Assembly (NCBI GenBank): GCA_037576215.1
Contig: JBANDB010000013.1
Coordinates: 1,240,001-1,304,000 of the forward strand
Source of the DNA: Armillaria gallica
Lineage: Eukaryota; Basidiomycota; Agaricomycetes; Agaricales; Physalacriaceae
DNA length: 64,000 nucleotides
Direction of reading: 5' to 3'
Part shown: positions 11,874-23,036 of the stretch, piece after piece
Position numbering within the stretch: the first letter of the stretch is position 1
Layout: every line of letters starts with the position of its first letter
Translations under genes and position numbers: made by a program
The notes under the pieces: generated by a model
What the model was told of the DNA's origin: nothing
Seen by the model: only the letters and a program-made list of their open reading frames with translations
Databases searched by the model: none

Positions 11874-14497
11874 TTACATGGCGGGCATTATCGAACTAAG
11901 TGCATGATAAATTGTCCCAATATCCTTTAAGAAACCCAGAAAGCTGACATGATAGGTGTCCAATGTCGTAGCCGAAGTCAAGAATAAAGTGTCGAATGAG
12001 TCAGGGTGTGGATTCTTTATGTCATCACTCTCGAGAGGTGGATCTCTTTCAAGTTCCACAATATACGATGGCGGACGCTGTGCCGCTGGCATGTCTTCAC
12101 CAGAAGTCAGGAACAAATCGCGATCCATCAGCGGATCGTCAATGTCATGCCTACATCAAATAAGCACAAGTAGAGGCACAAACAGGAACTACTCACTCAT
12201 CTTTGAGATGCGCCGTGACATCCTCATACGTCTGTGGATCAAGATGACTAGAACAATGCTGACAGTGAAAGAATCTCGATCTCCAGTTGAAGTGGTACTC
12301 TTCTCTGACAACTGACCTCTTCTTCACCTCATCACCCGGCGTAAGAAGACGAAGGTTAGAACCATGGCCCTGCATAGTGTCCCCTCGCACCTAACATAGT
12401 GATCAGCTGCAGGTAACAGATATAGTTGCCACACTCACACATTCCCGCCAGGAGAGGACGCGACGTCCACGACAGCTGCCTGTTTTGTCGGCGAGAATAT
12501 AAGTGCAAATCCGATCGTCCAGAAACTCGACATTCAGACTATCCATCTCCTCCGCCGTCGTCGTAGCAGGATCACGAGAAGCTAGCCTGACCAGAGAATC
12601 AGCCACAGCGGATGACGCCATATCAAAGGAGAGCTCTGTGTTCCCCAGGTTATAATAAAGATCGTCGACGTTGCTGACTTGGCCGTAACACCCGCTCCCT
12701 AATACACAGGGAGGATAGGTAGCACATGTATGCCGCCAAATATCGACATTCGTGATGATAGCACGGCACCCGTCTTTGCAGGAAAAGGTTGTTGTTGCCA
12801 ACTTCAAAGGATCGACGTTTCCAGTTTCCTGAGGTGGGACCAGGGCTCGCAGCTTAGATTCTCTTTGTCGCTGCCAGTTCGCAATCAGATCTGGGAGTTC
12901 ATTCATAGCATCCGTAAAGCTGGCCTCGGTGACGACACTGCCGGTGGGAAGCTCCAAAATGTCCCTAAATGGGAGGAATGTACAGATGTCCATGAACAAA
13001 GGCATTTCTCGCCATTCTACAGGCAAGAACTGTTGTTTGTACGTCTTGATAATGCCTTCGACGATTTCAGCACGGCTCTTTAACGCCACACTACGGTCCT
13101 CTTTGGCCTGCTGAATACGATTAACTTCGATCGCCGCCTCGAGACCTGGACGTGTCCTGTTCCAGCCTTGATGATGCTAAGCATACGCAGCGTAGATGAC
13201 GACGGCCTGCGTACCCTGTGATGTAAGTTCGGCATCGCGCGTGACCGATGATTCCCATCTGATACCATTAACGTCCCGCTCGGTATAACCCAATGCCAAA
13301 AGGCGAGTCCTTATCCTAGAGTAATGTTTGGATAAGCCTCAGCCATGAAATGACAACAAACCCACATGGAAAATCTCTCATCTATCCGACGTTGTGATTC
13401 ACGCGCTTCCTTTCGAGCATTAAAGTGGGTCCATTCTTCATATTTCCAAGCGCCCTAAAAATGAACATATTAGACGAATAAGACACTGCACCAAGTCTGC
13501 ACCAACTTTAGTCATGTCTTCAACTAGCTTCTTCCGCTCCGTTCGAAACTCGGCTTGACGCTTGGATGACCCGGGGTCTGCTTTCAGTTCCTTGATCTTG
13601 GCTTCGACATCCGCGATGTCAGATATCCAATAGTAGCCCCGGCGCGCACACATATTTCCCGATCCTGCTGGAGGTACTTAGTGGAATGCGTGTGAAAGAA
13701 TGCAGGCTTTACCATCTGTGAGTGGAATCAAACTCAGGAAATCGGCATTGACATCGGGAAAACGTCTCCTGACCCGTGATGCAGAAATCAAGCTGACGGG
13801 GATGATAAGCACTTTTTCTTCAAACAGAACGTGCAGACGCGTCGGCGGAGCGTCCAGTCAACAGAGGCGTTCTTTCTGAAGATTCCATGGCAGATCTGAG
13901 GCAGAAAGGTTAGGAGGGTGCATATCAAACAGAACGACTTACGTCGCAAACTGATTGCCCAAATAACAGGTCTACCCATCGGTATTCAGGAATTCCTTGA
14001 GGTGGCTCGATTCCGCCTTCCGCTTCCCTCACCGCCTTCCAGACAAACGATACGTTATTTGCCGTCAGAGTACGGCAGAAATTACCATCGACTCGTGATA
14101 GACTGACGAGGTCTCGAGGCGCAAGCGCGGCACATATCTACCCCGCTCAAGTTAACCTGGAAGTGATGCCAAGATAGGAATGCTCACCGTGAACAGGATA
14201 TCAAGCGGCATCGTGGGTAAGAGGCTCAGATCTCGCTGTTTCTTCCCATTTCTCTTCCGTTTCGCCTCTTTGGTTGACTTTGACATTGCTGCCGTATTCG
14301 TTCGTCTTCGCTTCGCTGGGCTAGGCTTCGTAGCTATCATTCACCTTTAGAACATAGAAAGTAGAAAAAGGTGATCATCGCGCACCTCTGCTGTGACCAT
14401 CAATATCGCTGTCCTCTGCATGCCACTCGTCGGTTTCGGGTTCAGCGAAACTCTTCCGTTTGGAAGGCGCTGCTCTTGCAGAGCGTCTTGTCTGCAT
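11874..14497 (-). CDS. F-box family protein, copy C (intact, extended C-terminus)
   Basis: Probable SCF adaptor of the agaricomycete F-box family. Exon 1 begins MQTRRSARAAPSKRKSF at 14497. Exon 2 is a Lys/Arg-rich, NLS-like linker that ends in the F-box start LLPTMPLDILFT. Exon 3 completes the F-box (APRDLVSLSRVDGNFCRTLT) and has EPPQGIPEYRWVDLLFG. Then come VDWTLRRRVCTFCLKKK, FPDVNADFLSLIP, a coiled-coil-like helix, WNRTRPGLEAAI and the large C-terminal domain with WREMPLFMDICTF, a CxxGC...DIWRHTC cluster, TTTAEEMDSL and LSWREC. The penultimate exon holds FHCQHC...THAHLKDEH-like spacing of a C2H2-type finger. All introns I joined are GT-AG and in frame. The family stop after YIVELER is lost and the frame runs on for about 45 more residues to 11874, almost into an orphan upstream block. 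That tail is probably recruited intergenic sequence. Confidence 0.8.
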
Positions 14498-14545
14498 GTG
14501 TAGATGATGGTGGTCGAGAAGTATGTCCGAAAAGGGGTAGGTCAG

Positions 14546-14595
14546 TAATTATGAATCATTTGTAATCAAACTTATGTATTCGTATGGGTCCAAAC
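14546..14595 (-). promoter_or_regulatory. Conserved upstream block of F-box copy C
   Basis: Same block as upstream of A and B (plus strand: CTTATGTATTCGTATGGGTC then CAAACTT, preceded by ATTATGAATCATTTGTAATC), 49 bases upstream of the ATG. Confidence 0.5.
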
Positions 14596-14656
14596 TTCTT
14601 TACCAACCGCTGGCAAATATTCACTTTTTTTTCGAACATAACTTAATTTTTTCCTT

Positions 14657-14970
14657 TCTACGGCGTCTTGCTCCTCAATAGGCAGAACGACCTCTGCATG
14701 ATACTTATTAGGGACCAAACAGCCGGCGTGCGGAAGAGCAGCGTTGTGCCAAACCCCTCACACCGAACGGTAGCGTTAAAGCCTGGACAAGAAAGGCGAG
14801 TTCGAAGGACAGACGAAGCTGTTCGACGCCAATACGGATAAAATTCAATAAAAATCTCGAAAACAATGTCGAGAACGAGAATAGCGTATAAGGTCAGTCG
14901 ATGTCCCTTTATCAGCGTTCTTTCCCGCGTACTGACAACGACGTTACAGCTATTCTTTACAGGCATTCGA
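14657..14970. repeat. Mosaic dispersed repeat, copy 1
   Basis: Two blocks are shared with 22235-22505. The first (14657-14725: TCTACGGCGTCTT ... GGACCAAACAGCCG) is in the same orientation as 22429-22505. The second (about 14820-14970) matches 22235-22380 only as its reverse complement (for example GGGAAAGA...GCTGATAAAGGGA on the minus strand). Short coding-like frames inside have no recognisable domain. It is probably old transposon or duplication debris. Confidence 0.6.
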
Positions 14971-15221
14971 CGGGCTACGAGAATTTAGCGGACAATCTGG
15001 TTTCAGCAGAACATCCGACACTCAGTCAAGGTGCATGCCGTCAAGGCTAGCAGGAGTATGAAGGTCGTCGAATCTCTCATGGGGCTATGACCTTAGCCCC
15101 TTGTCCAGAATTACCAGAGTACCAGTTGGCCTGCATGTTGAAGGTAGTTTCTTAGCTGAATATCTATTCGTCGCACAGATAAAATCATATTATGATGCTC
15201 GCACTCCTGTCCGTGCTCTTA

Positions 15222-17522
15222 TCATACTCGCCTCACCCTTAAAGGAACCGTCTTGCCCTCCATGCAGACCACCATCGGTCTGAGCAGGATGCCTGGTTTA
15301 TGCTCCTCGATAACTGTGTCGTTACCCCGAGGGAATTCAAAAGAAAAGTTCCGGATAATGACAGAAAGTACAGCCTAAAAAGCAGGTAATCAGTCAGCAT
15401 CGAACATATTCTTTTTTTCAGTGCTTACCTTGAGCTCAGTCAACGCAAACGTTTTCCCCAGACATGTCTTTGGACCATCCACAAATGTCAAGAGGTGCCG
15501 ATGACCTTGGATCTCCTTCGTTCTCGGTGCACTGTCCTCCAGCCACCTCTCCGGTATGAACTCCTTCGCATCAGGGCCCCAAAACACCTCGGACATGTTC
15601 AGAGTTCGAATAGGGACAGTCAGGACGGTCCCTTTCGCGACGAAGAGGCTGTTGACGGTCTCGCCAGACTTGGTCACCACGGGTGTGGCGAGAGGAAGAA
15701 CATCGTCTTCCGTTGCCTATGTGCATTGTGAGAGAGTGACGTGAGGGCCATTCAGTATGCCGATGAACAGGACACCCACCACCCTCTCAGACTCAGACAC
15801 GGGGGGATGCATTCGCAGGGTTTCGTGTACAACTGCGTCAAGGTATGGAAGGCTCGAGTTGAGCTGCTCCCATGTTGGATCAGTGTTACCAAATTGCACT
15901 AGCTCGGTGCGGAGCTTATTTTGGATGTCAATGTTTTTGCACAGTTCGATGAGGGCCCACTACGAGGTCAATCAGTTCCATCGGATGAATGGATGATCGG
16001 TTAGAGCTCACGTACCGTGAGACTGACTGGATAAAAACGTTTCAGCAGCCAATGTGGTTTTACGGAGAATCATGACTTACTACTCGTTGTTTCATAGCCT
16101 GAAATGCTCAGATTCAGAACCATAAAATTTGAAGGAACCGTGTTTGTGATGCTCACCTGCTAGTAAGAACAGGTTCTACAGGAATTATGAGCAAGAAGAA
16201 CAAGAACGAAACTATATGAAGTACCATCTGCTGCACAAGCCATCATTAGCAAGAGGTCGGACTCATATGAATAGGATTGGCTTGATACCTGAGCTATAAT
16301 CTCTTCTCGAGACATGTGTACATCGGCATCATGTGTCTCCGACTTGACTGTATATAAATGGAATCAGCTCTCCCATCGGTACTGGGAAAGATCGTACTCA
16401 CGTAGTAGACCCATTATAGATTTGTCCTCATCGTTTCCATGCTCTTTTGTCTTGACCAAGAGCCGGTCAGCAGCATCGGAAAGCACGCCGTTCATAGCGG
16501 CTAGAGCATCTTTCTTCTTGGAGGGCAGACGGAGAACGGCAGGAAACTTGGTGCCCGCGATGATCATAAAAGCGAAAAAGGCGGCGCCTTTGTTCAAGTC
16601 CAATTCATCGAACATTTGAGGCTTCCCGTCGATAGCGCCGAAGTCGTGAGAGAATCCAGCTATACCTATACTATCCATTATAGATGACCATTGGATTGAG
16701 TTGGCTGTTGGCCCTTGAGTGTTACTAAGTTGAATAACAGCCTCACGAGATGCGGTCCATCCTACAAGATTGATATTAATCGTTCACTAGTATCATTACC
16801 GGTACAAGAATAGCATACCAGTTCTGCGCATCTATTGTGGAGGTCTCGTCGTTTGCCTCCAGAATAGCATCCCAAGCAGATGACGTCTAGATGAGATTGA
16901 TAAAAATATTCGATGGACGCAAGAATTGTACCTTGTGAGCCGACTCGTAGAAAATGTAGGTAAGATCTCGTATAGCCGCGTTGCTGAACGCCGGCGTGAG
17001 AAATTTGCGTTGCCTGTATGTTTTCTGGTCAGCATACAGTTGTGAGATATGAAAGGGAAAGACAATCGCCTTCGATGAATTTTCCCCTCTGTCCAGAGCA
17101 AAATTTTCCCAAACTGCGAGCCAAGCTGTATAAGGTCATATTTATTTCCCAGAAGAGGAAAAACACACAAGGATTTCAATGAACATGCGACTGATGGACG
17201 TCCTGGTGTACCCAAAACCTGCTTTGCCATAAAAATGCGCCACAGCCTTCGGATCGCAGAGCACCAGCCGCTGCTCTCCCAAGAGGCCTGGGAAACAAAA
17301 AACAGGACCATACTCAGATGCCCATCGCTCAGTAAAGAGTGCCTGATCCTCTTGGCTACGCATAATGTGGGTAAAACTAAAAAACCAGCTCGTACCAGTA
17401 GGTCCTCGGAGCTGCGTGGTGATCCCATTTTGGCGATTATGAGAAACGATCTTGTATAACAAATAGGTAAAAGCCAGGAGCACGCAAATGTTGGTAGTCG
17501 ATACATCCGTTCTCTTATCCAT
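15222..17522 (-). CDS. Cytochrome P450 (left paralog)
   Basis: A membrane-anchored haem mono-oxygenase of the AGYETTS type common in agaricomycete multi-copy P450 clusters. Start at 17522 (MDKRTDVSTTNI) gives an N-terminal hydrophobic anchor (CVLLAFTYLLYKIV). Then: FCFPGLLGEQRLVL, FGKILLWTEG, HRR-QRKFLTPAFSNAAIRDL, IGIAGFSHDFGAIDG, the I-helix LLAGYETTS, the K-helix HETLR (ExxR), the PERW motif, and the haem loop FVDGPKTCLG, where the usual Arg (FxxGxRxCxG) is Lys. It ends VPLRVRRV. About a dozen short introns interrupt it. At about 16675 the ancestral splice acceptor seen in the right paralog is destroyed, but an AG nine bases further keeps the frame, removing three residues. An upstream in-frame extension exists to 17774 but lacks a family-like N-terminus. 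Substrate is unknown. CYP family number is not assigned. Confidence 0.88.
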
Positions 17523-19393
17523 GCGCAACAAGTACATTGGGCGGTTCAACACTGCTTCTCCTGGCCTAATTGCTCTGCCTATTATGCACAACAATGCAAT
17601 TAATGCCCTCAAACGGCTCATCTTCCAGGATGATTGCATTGACTTAGTCGCAAAATTTGTTTGGGATGTCCTCCAACTGTTTGAAGCCGAACCTATCCTC
17701 CTCCCCTCTTTATCCTCACTGGTCGCCTCTGAGCAAGACGACAATCCGAATGATACAACATCAGAAAATGGCACCCCTTGGGGTGATTCCTAATTCCGTA
17801 CCCTCTCACATGTTCCTTTGATCTACCTTCTGCGAAACGTTGAGCTCGTCACTGGGGTCTGTGTTGGGGCGTATTAGTACGTAGATATATTAGCCAAATA
17901 TCAGTACAGTACAACACGACACGTCGCTGAAGTTGACACCGTCGTGTATAAATAAACATGATGATGATGATGATGATGATACTTGAAAAACCAGTGCCAT
18001 GTTTGGGGAGAAGGCGAATCGTGAGAGTCGCCAGACGGTCGCCCTTTTATATGGAGCACACGTATGATAGAGAATCTCCAGCGTCGTCAGTGCGGGAAGA
18101 AGAACAGACGTTAGACAGATAAGGCTTATCAGAGCCCTAAGCAAGGGCAATTCTACAACCGACTTAGTATTCTTAGTAAAAGGAATCGACTAACCACTAC
18201 GTACTGATGTATCACGCCTGAAGGCTGAGACCTTATCAGCGCGATAGTGTTCCCAGCTAGTGTGGTGTTCAGGCTGTTGCGCATAAATCACGACAGCATG
18301 CTCCTTGGAGAGCAAGCTGTAAATTCGATGCACGTTCTTCCAGGTGCTGACTGGGCCTGAACGAAAAATATATGTCGGACAATAAACGCGGTGATGCTAA
18401 AGCCACGGTCCTCCTGACGACAGTGCTCAGAGGACCATGTGCGTGCCTAATGAGTCCGAGTCAATATGAATACATCTTCACAGTTAGCCTCCACTGCGGC
18501 GACAAATACAGAAATATCTCGCGGCGGATGAAGCAAGCCTCGTGTACCTGATACTGCTGACATTATCCTCTCTTCCTCAGCTTCCAGGTATTCCAAGAGA
18601 GTTCGAGTTGCCATAATTATGATTTCTGCCTTGAAAGAGTATTTCGTGAAGTCGGGGGAACTAGCGTTGGACCGCAATACTAGTTCCTCAGCTCTACTCG
18701 AACGACCGCCGTATGTATAATTAGGCAGAACTTGTAGAAAAGGGATCGAATCACGTTTTATCAATGGGGATAGTAAGCATCTTGAGCTGGTCTGAAGACA
18801 AGTCAGTTGAGCCACTTCCTAGTATTTCATGTGCCTACTTACGTTTGTGTTTATATAAAAAGTCAGGGGAAGAAGTTAAGTTTCTTTCGAAGGGTTTTCG
18901 CTCAGGGACGCATGCTGGCAGCGAGAACAGAGCAGGCGCTAATCAGTGGCGACGTCCCTGAGTTACAATCTCGGCGCATGCCGATCAGAGGACAAGTTCG
19001 ACCCCTTCAGCACGCACAAAACGATACAATTGCTAATTCATTTCTTTCCATCAATACCCCGCATTTCGGAAGCTTTCCCGGCACCGAGAGACTACATAAA
19101 TTATTGCAGATGAATTCATTTCCCAGTGAATCGAATGGCGCCACCGATAATGACGCCACAGACAATGAAGACAAGTTAGTAGCTATCCTGTGGGTATGTA
19201 TCTGAAGAGCCTACGTACGTATCCATAAATAAGTAGATCGTACAAAGCTAGTGATGTAATACAAGTCGGGAGGTCATCGTAGAAAGTGACCATAGTGGAT
19301 AGAAGGATGAAATGGCCGAAAAGCGTCCAGGAAGAGTGAGCTTCTTCCGAAATTTGCGACCTTCGCAACCTGGACCAATGTACAACCGCTACC
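17523..19393. other. Gene-poor stretch with an unrecognised coding-like fragment
   Basis: No gene is supported. On the minus strand 18700-18447 reads like protein (SSPDFTKYSFKAEIIIMATR, TLLEYLEAEEERI, DISVFVAAVEANCEDVF) but matches no family I know and has no evident start or partner exons. 17958-17980 is a microsatellite, listed separately. Confidence 0.25.
17958..17980. repeat. (ATG)n microsatellite
   Basis: About eight perfect tandem ATG/TGA-phase trinucleotides (ATGATGATG...) in an intergenic stretch upstream of the left P450. Confidence 0.9.
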
Positions 19394-20102
19394 CTAGAAG
19401 CTGCTACGCCTCTCGCGATGGTGTCGCTTCCTCGCGCCTGGAGCAGGAGAGCTGGGTCGATTCGAACTCCTCTTCGCCCCACCTGTGATCTTGCCCAAAA
19501 ATCGAGAAAAGGCGCTCCTCTTGGGAGTCGAAGAATAGCTCATCGTGGGACTCGGAGTCTTCTCGGGAGACCGTGACGCGTATCGGTGCTGGTTACGAGA
19601 TGTAGACTAAGGATGCGGATCAGTTTTTACAGCTCAGCAGAAAAGGGAAGCTGCGCACCCGTTGAGGACGAACAGCATGTCCTGGAGCGTATGCCGCAGG
19701 AACAACAGGTCGTGTGTAGCTCTGATTCGGGACATACTGCGCCGCTGAAACGAAAGGCGGGACAAAGGGTACGGGTGGTGGCACCTCTGCGACATAGCGA
19801 GTAGGATAATTCGGCAGTGTGTACTGCGAGTGGTAATAGTGAGTGGCGTAAGGATAGTTGGTGGGTTGCGCTGCTGGGACAGGCATCCTCGACTGGGAAT
19901 GATGTCTCGACGACATCTTTCTGCCCCGATGCTTGCTACGGCTCTGCGGAATGTCGGCCGCGACGGACGAAGTGATGGTGGGTACGCTGGTGAATGGGTT
20001 AGTTAGGTAGCTTTGGTTGGTGGTGTCCACCCATCGCCGTACACCCTGCAGCTTCGCATGGTAGGCTTGTACAGCTTCTGGGGAGTAGTCGTATTCTGTC
20101 AT
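19394..20102 (-). CDS. Pro/Tyr/Ser-rich small basic protein of unknown function
   Basis: Start at 20102 (MTEYDYSPEAVQAYHAKLQG, then VRRWVDTTNQ) and one GT-AG intron (gtgcgcagc...ccttag, about 19609-19661) join a first exon rich in Pro, Tyr and His (PYATHYYHSQYTLPNYPTRY, PPPVPFVPPF) to a second reading RNQHRYASRSPEKTPSPTMS, FSRFLGKITGGAKR and ending KRHHRERRSSF. The short acidic/aromatic N-terminus followed by a low-complexity Pro/Tyr stretch and a basic tail is a layout I recall from small agaricomycete hypothetical proteins. There is no known function, signal peptide or membrane segment. A TATA box lies at 20168. An alternative upstream in-frame Met (20201) would add a hydrophobic leader but lies upstream of the TATA box. 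Confidence 0.75.
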
Positions 20103-20167
20103 CGTAGCGGGATAATGAGGGAGCACCACCAGATAAGTTATCGAAGGAAGAAGGGCGAGAGAGGCGG

Positions 20168-20174
20168 TTATATA
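20168..20174 (-). promoter_or_regulatory. TATA box of the Pro/Tyr-rich protein gene
   Basis: TATATAA on the minus strand, about 66 bases upstream of the ATG at 20102. It argues for that start over the upstream in-frame Met. Confidence 0.5.
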
Positions 20175-22234
20175 GCAGTGCAATATTATGCCACCGAGCA
20201 CGTGTTGGAAACGTTGTGTCTGTCGATCATCTTAATTCCGTCTCTTGCATCATCGATGCATAGACGCCCACTGATCATATGCATGATGGCCGGGGTTGGT
20301 GTGCCTCACGTTTCGAAGCATCGTCATAAAGACAACAAAATCGAGCACAGCCTGAAAAAAGGCGGGACCATGAGTCTACCAGCGGTCAAACAAAGGTCGA
20401 AGCATCAAACCTTGGACCGTACTCGTTCCACACGCAATATATCAGGATACCACCGCACTGCCGGCCATCGTCCCCGGATCCTTGAGCGGGTATTAAAGAA
20501 GGTGACATTGGATTATGGTTAGAATAACGGAAGTCAACGTGGCCGGCTAACGCGGCTTATCGTTGCAGCTACGTTTTGGACTCCCACTTCATTCAACAAT
20601 CCCTGAGAAAGAGTTCCCATGGAACAAGAGTTCGGTACAAGGACGGGCACGTTTCAGATGCTAAACCGATGGCCAGCCGATATACATGCATATCCTCCCA
20701 GGAATTTCAAGCACTTCAAGTTCCGTGGGACAAACGTATTGCTGGATGTCCGCGCAGTCTATGGCACCGAGATATCCGTCACGACTGTTCAATTTTACAT
20801 CAAATTAAGCAAGGCAAACAGCCAGCACGAACCTTTGACATCATTTGAATTTTTCTCTCGGGTGCGGGGAACATCAGTAGCCAGCCACTGTACGTTGGTA
20901 TATGTTGAGGATCTGTGACCATAGATGATGGTTTATGAGCATCGTTAAGCAAACGACGTTCCAGGACCACGAACCACACTATACGAAACTGAGCCAGCTG
21001 TTGACCGGAGTGTCCCACACGCCGACGTTTGATGACACTCACTTCTTGCATGCAAACAAATGTACGTCTCGACATTCTTCAGGTTCTGTGCCCCTGAATT
21101 TAGCTAATGAAAAGCCTCTGGAACGCTGGAGAGTATTCGAAGAGCCCTGAAACTGTAGCGGGCCAAAATCAATGACAGGAACAGCGGCTCTGTATCCGTT
21201 TGATTCGGAAAGCGAGGATATCTGGGGACAGATCAAACGGCGACCGATAACCCGGACCAAGCCGAAGACCATGAGACGCTGACTCTGACGTTGAAAGTCC
21301 AACTGTGCCGTCCTCCTTCTCAATGGGCTCCGCTCTCTTGCATTAGGAACGAGATAATGGTCCTGACATGGAAAAAGCGGTTTCCATTAGCATATGGTGA
21401 CCTCAAGAATTCAGGGTCCCAGACCAAAGAGACTTGAAGTATAGTTATCACCGTAAGAGGAATGAACCTCCATCTGGTGCTGTCAACATTAGCTGTAGGC
21501 AATATTTTAGTTAGTATACCATAAGTAAAAAGAGAAATGACCGTACTGGACTTCAATAACTGTTCGAAGATTTGTTAGCAGTGAGGTATTCGCATAAGGA
21601 GACGCTCTGGGACGGCGCCGCCAAGCTATCGAGCTCAATGCCGTCCTTTGAGGCCGATTTCATCCTTCAGCTACACACTGTATCATCCCAATAGACGAGA
21701 TGCGCACTACGTGCAAGAATAGCATCAACTCGCCATGTATTGACAAGTTTCGTGGGAACTGAGAACGCAGGTCTGCAGAAATTCTAAACGATGGCCCTGA
21801 ACAAGCCATGGATAGTGAACGACGATCGGAGAAACGTTCCTAGCCGGTGACTATTGAGCAGAAGGTGCGAAATTAAAAAGGGGGACGTCATGGCTTTGAG
21901 GAGATTCGATAGGGTATATGTGTAAGGAGACAAGACAGCTGATTCCGTCAGATCCTGTTCCGATTAATCTGTAGGATAGAGAAGGACGGTCAACGGAATT
22001 GCCCCGCATATAGTCAATGTGTGAGACGTACTCTGGACTCAGAAATGCCAGTCTCCCTTCAGTAGTTCTCCGCTCTTTCAGGCAGCATTGCGTCTGCAAA
22101 AGGCGGGCACTCGGAATATCACGGAGGTGGCGAACCCTCTATACATGCACGAGTGTTCAATCCGGAGCAAAACGTCAGGAAAGGTCCAAACGACACCGAA
22201 GAGTTATTGCGGATGAAAACCGTAATGTAATTCT
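20175..22234. other. Gene-poor stretch
   Basis: The longest open frame (plus, 20619-20918, 99 codons, MEQEFGTRTGTFQMLNRWPA...) has no recognisable domain. Near 22003-22032 lies a copy of the short repeat (CGCATATAGTCAATGTGTGA) also found at about 4975. Confidence 0.35.
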
Positions 22235-22505
22235 TCGAATGGCTATAAAGAGTGACGGTAATCTCGTTATCAGTACGTGGGAAAGAGCTGATAAAGGGAC
22301 TTCAACTGACCTTAAACGCTATTCTTACAGCACGTTCTGTCCGAGGTTTTTCTCGAATTCTATACGTCCTGTCGTCGAACCGCACATATGACCACCGTTC
22401 TTTACGCATTTTCTCCGATATACCTTTTTCTACGGCGTCTTACAGAGCTTCTCCAGAACCTGACCTCTGCCAGATAAGGAGAGGCAGGACAGGACCAAAC
22501 AGCCG
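22235..22505. repeat. Mosaic dispersed repeat, copy 2
   Basis: Shares an inverted block (22235-22380) and a direct block (22429-22505) with 14657-14970, so the two blocks are in opposite relative orientation in the two copies. The identical 14-base end GGACCAAACAGCCG makes chance unlikely. Confidence 0.6.
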
Positions 22506-22612
22506 ATAGAAGTGCCTAAGAGCAGTTTCATACCAAAATGCCGACGACAGTGTTGAAGCAAAGCTCATCGAAGGAGGGATGAATCGCCTTGCTGGCGGTC
22601 GGTATAAAGATG

Positions 22613-22661
22613 ATTGGACCAATACGAATACACAAGTCTGATTACAAATGATTTTATAATC
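22613..22661 (+). promoter_or_regulatory. Orphan F-box upstream block before copy D
   Basis: Reads TTGGACCAATACGAATACAC, AAGTCTGATTACAAATGATT, TTATAATC, as upstream of copy E and (reverse) A-C. The next family ATG (copy D, 23037) is about 375 bases downstream rather than about 50-120, so sequence appears inserted between them, or this belongs to a lost copy. Confidence 0.45.
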
Positions 22662-23036
22662 GCTCCTTTTAGACTTTTTCAAATTCATCCCTTTCAACAG
22701 ATACCTGAGTTTGATTACCTCTAGAAAGAAATGCTGGGTGTGAGACGCACAACCGGGTCCATGGTCAGACCTGTTTCTCTTTACATGCTGTTCGTACTCA
22801 CCGTCTTACTTAAAATCTACAGCATCCACCTGTCCGGGCTCTACAGGAGAAAGTAGAATTTCCCAGAGTGTGGTATCAGCACTACTACCAAATATTTTCA
22901 ATCGTTCATAGAAAAGCGGAAATCAAAACCTGCGTTTGTTTCCGAGACAATTCCTCGACATGAATGATTCATAATCAAGAACCTCCCCCTCTTTGGAGAC
23001 CATCATCTCAATCTCAACAGATCCTCTTCGTTCAAT

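Noticed and set aside
17890..18150. Small secreted protein (minus, leucine-rich start)
   Set aside because: The frame runs through the ATG microsatellite giving a Ser run and shows no family; resemblance of its leader to the region upstream of the left P450 start is not supported at DNA level.
20576..20918. Plus-strand ORFs (90 and 99 codons) as a gene
   Set aside because: Two overlapping frames, neither with a recognisable motif, no intron or promoter support.
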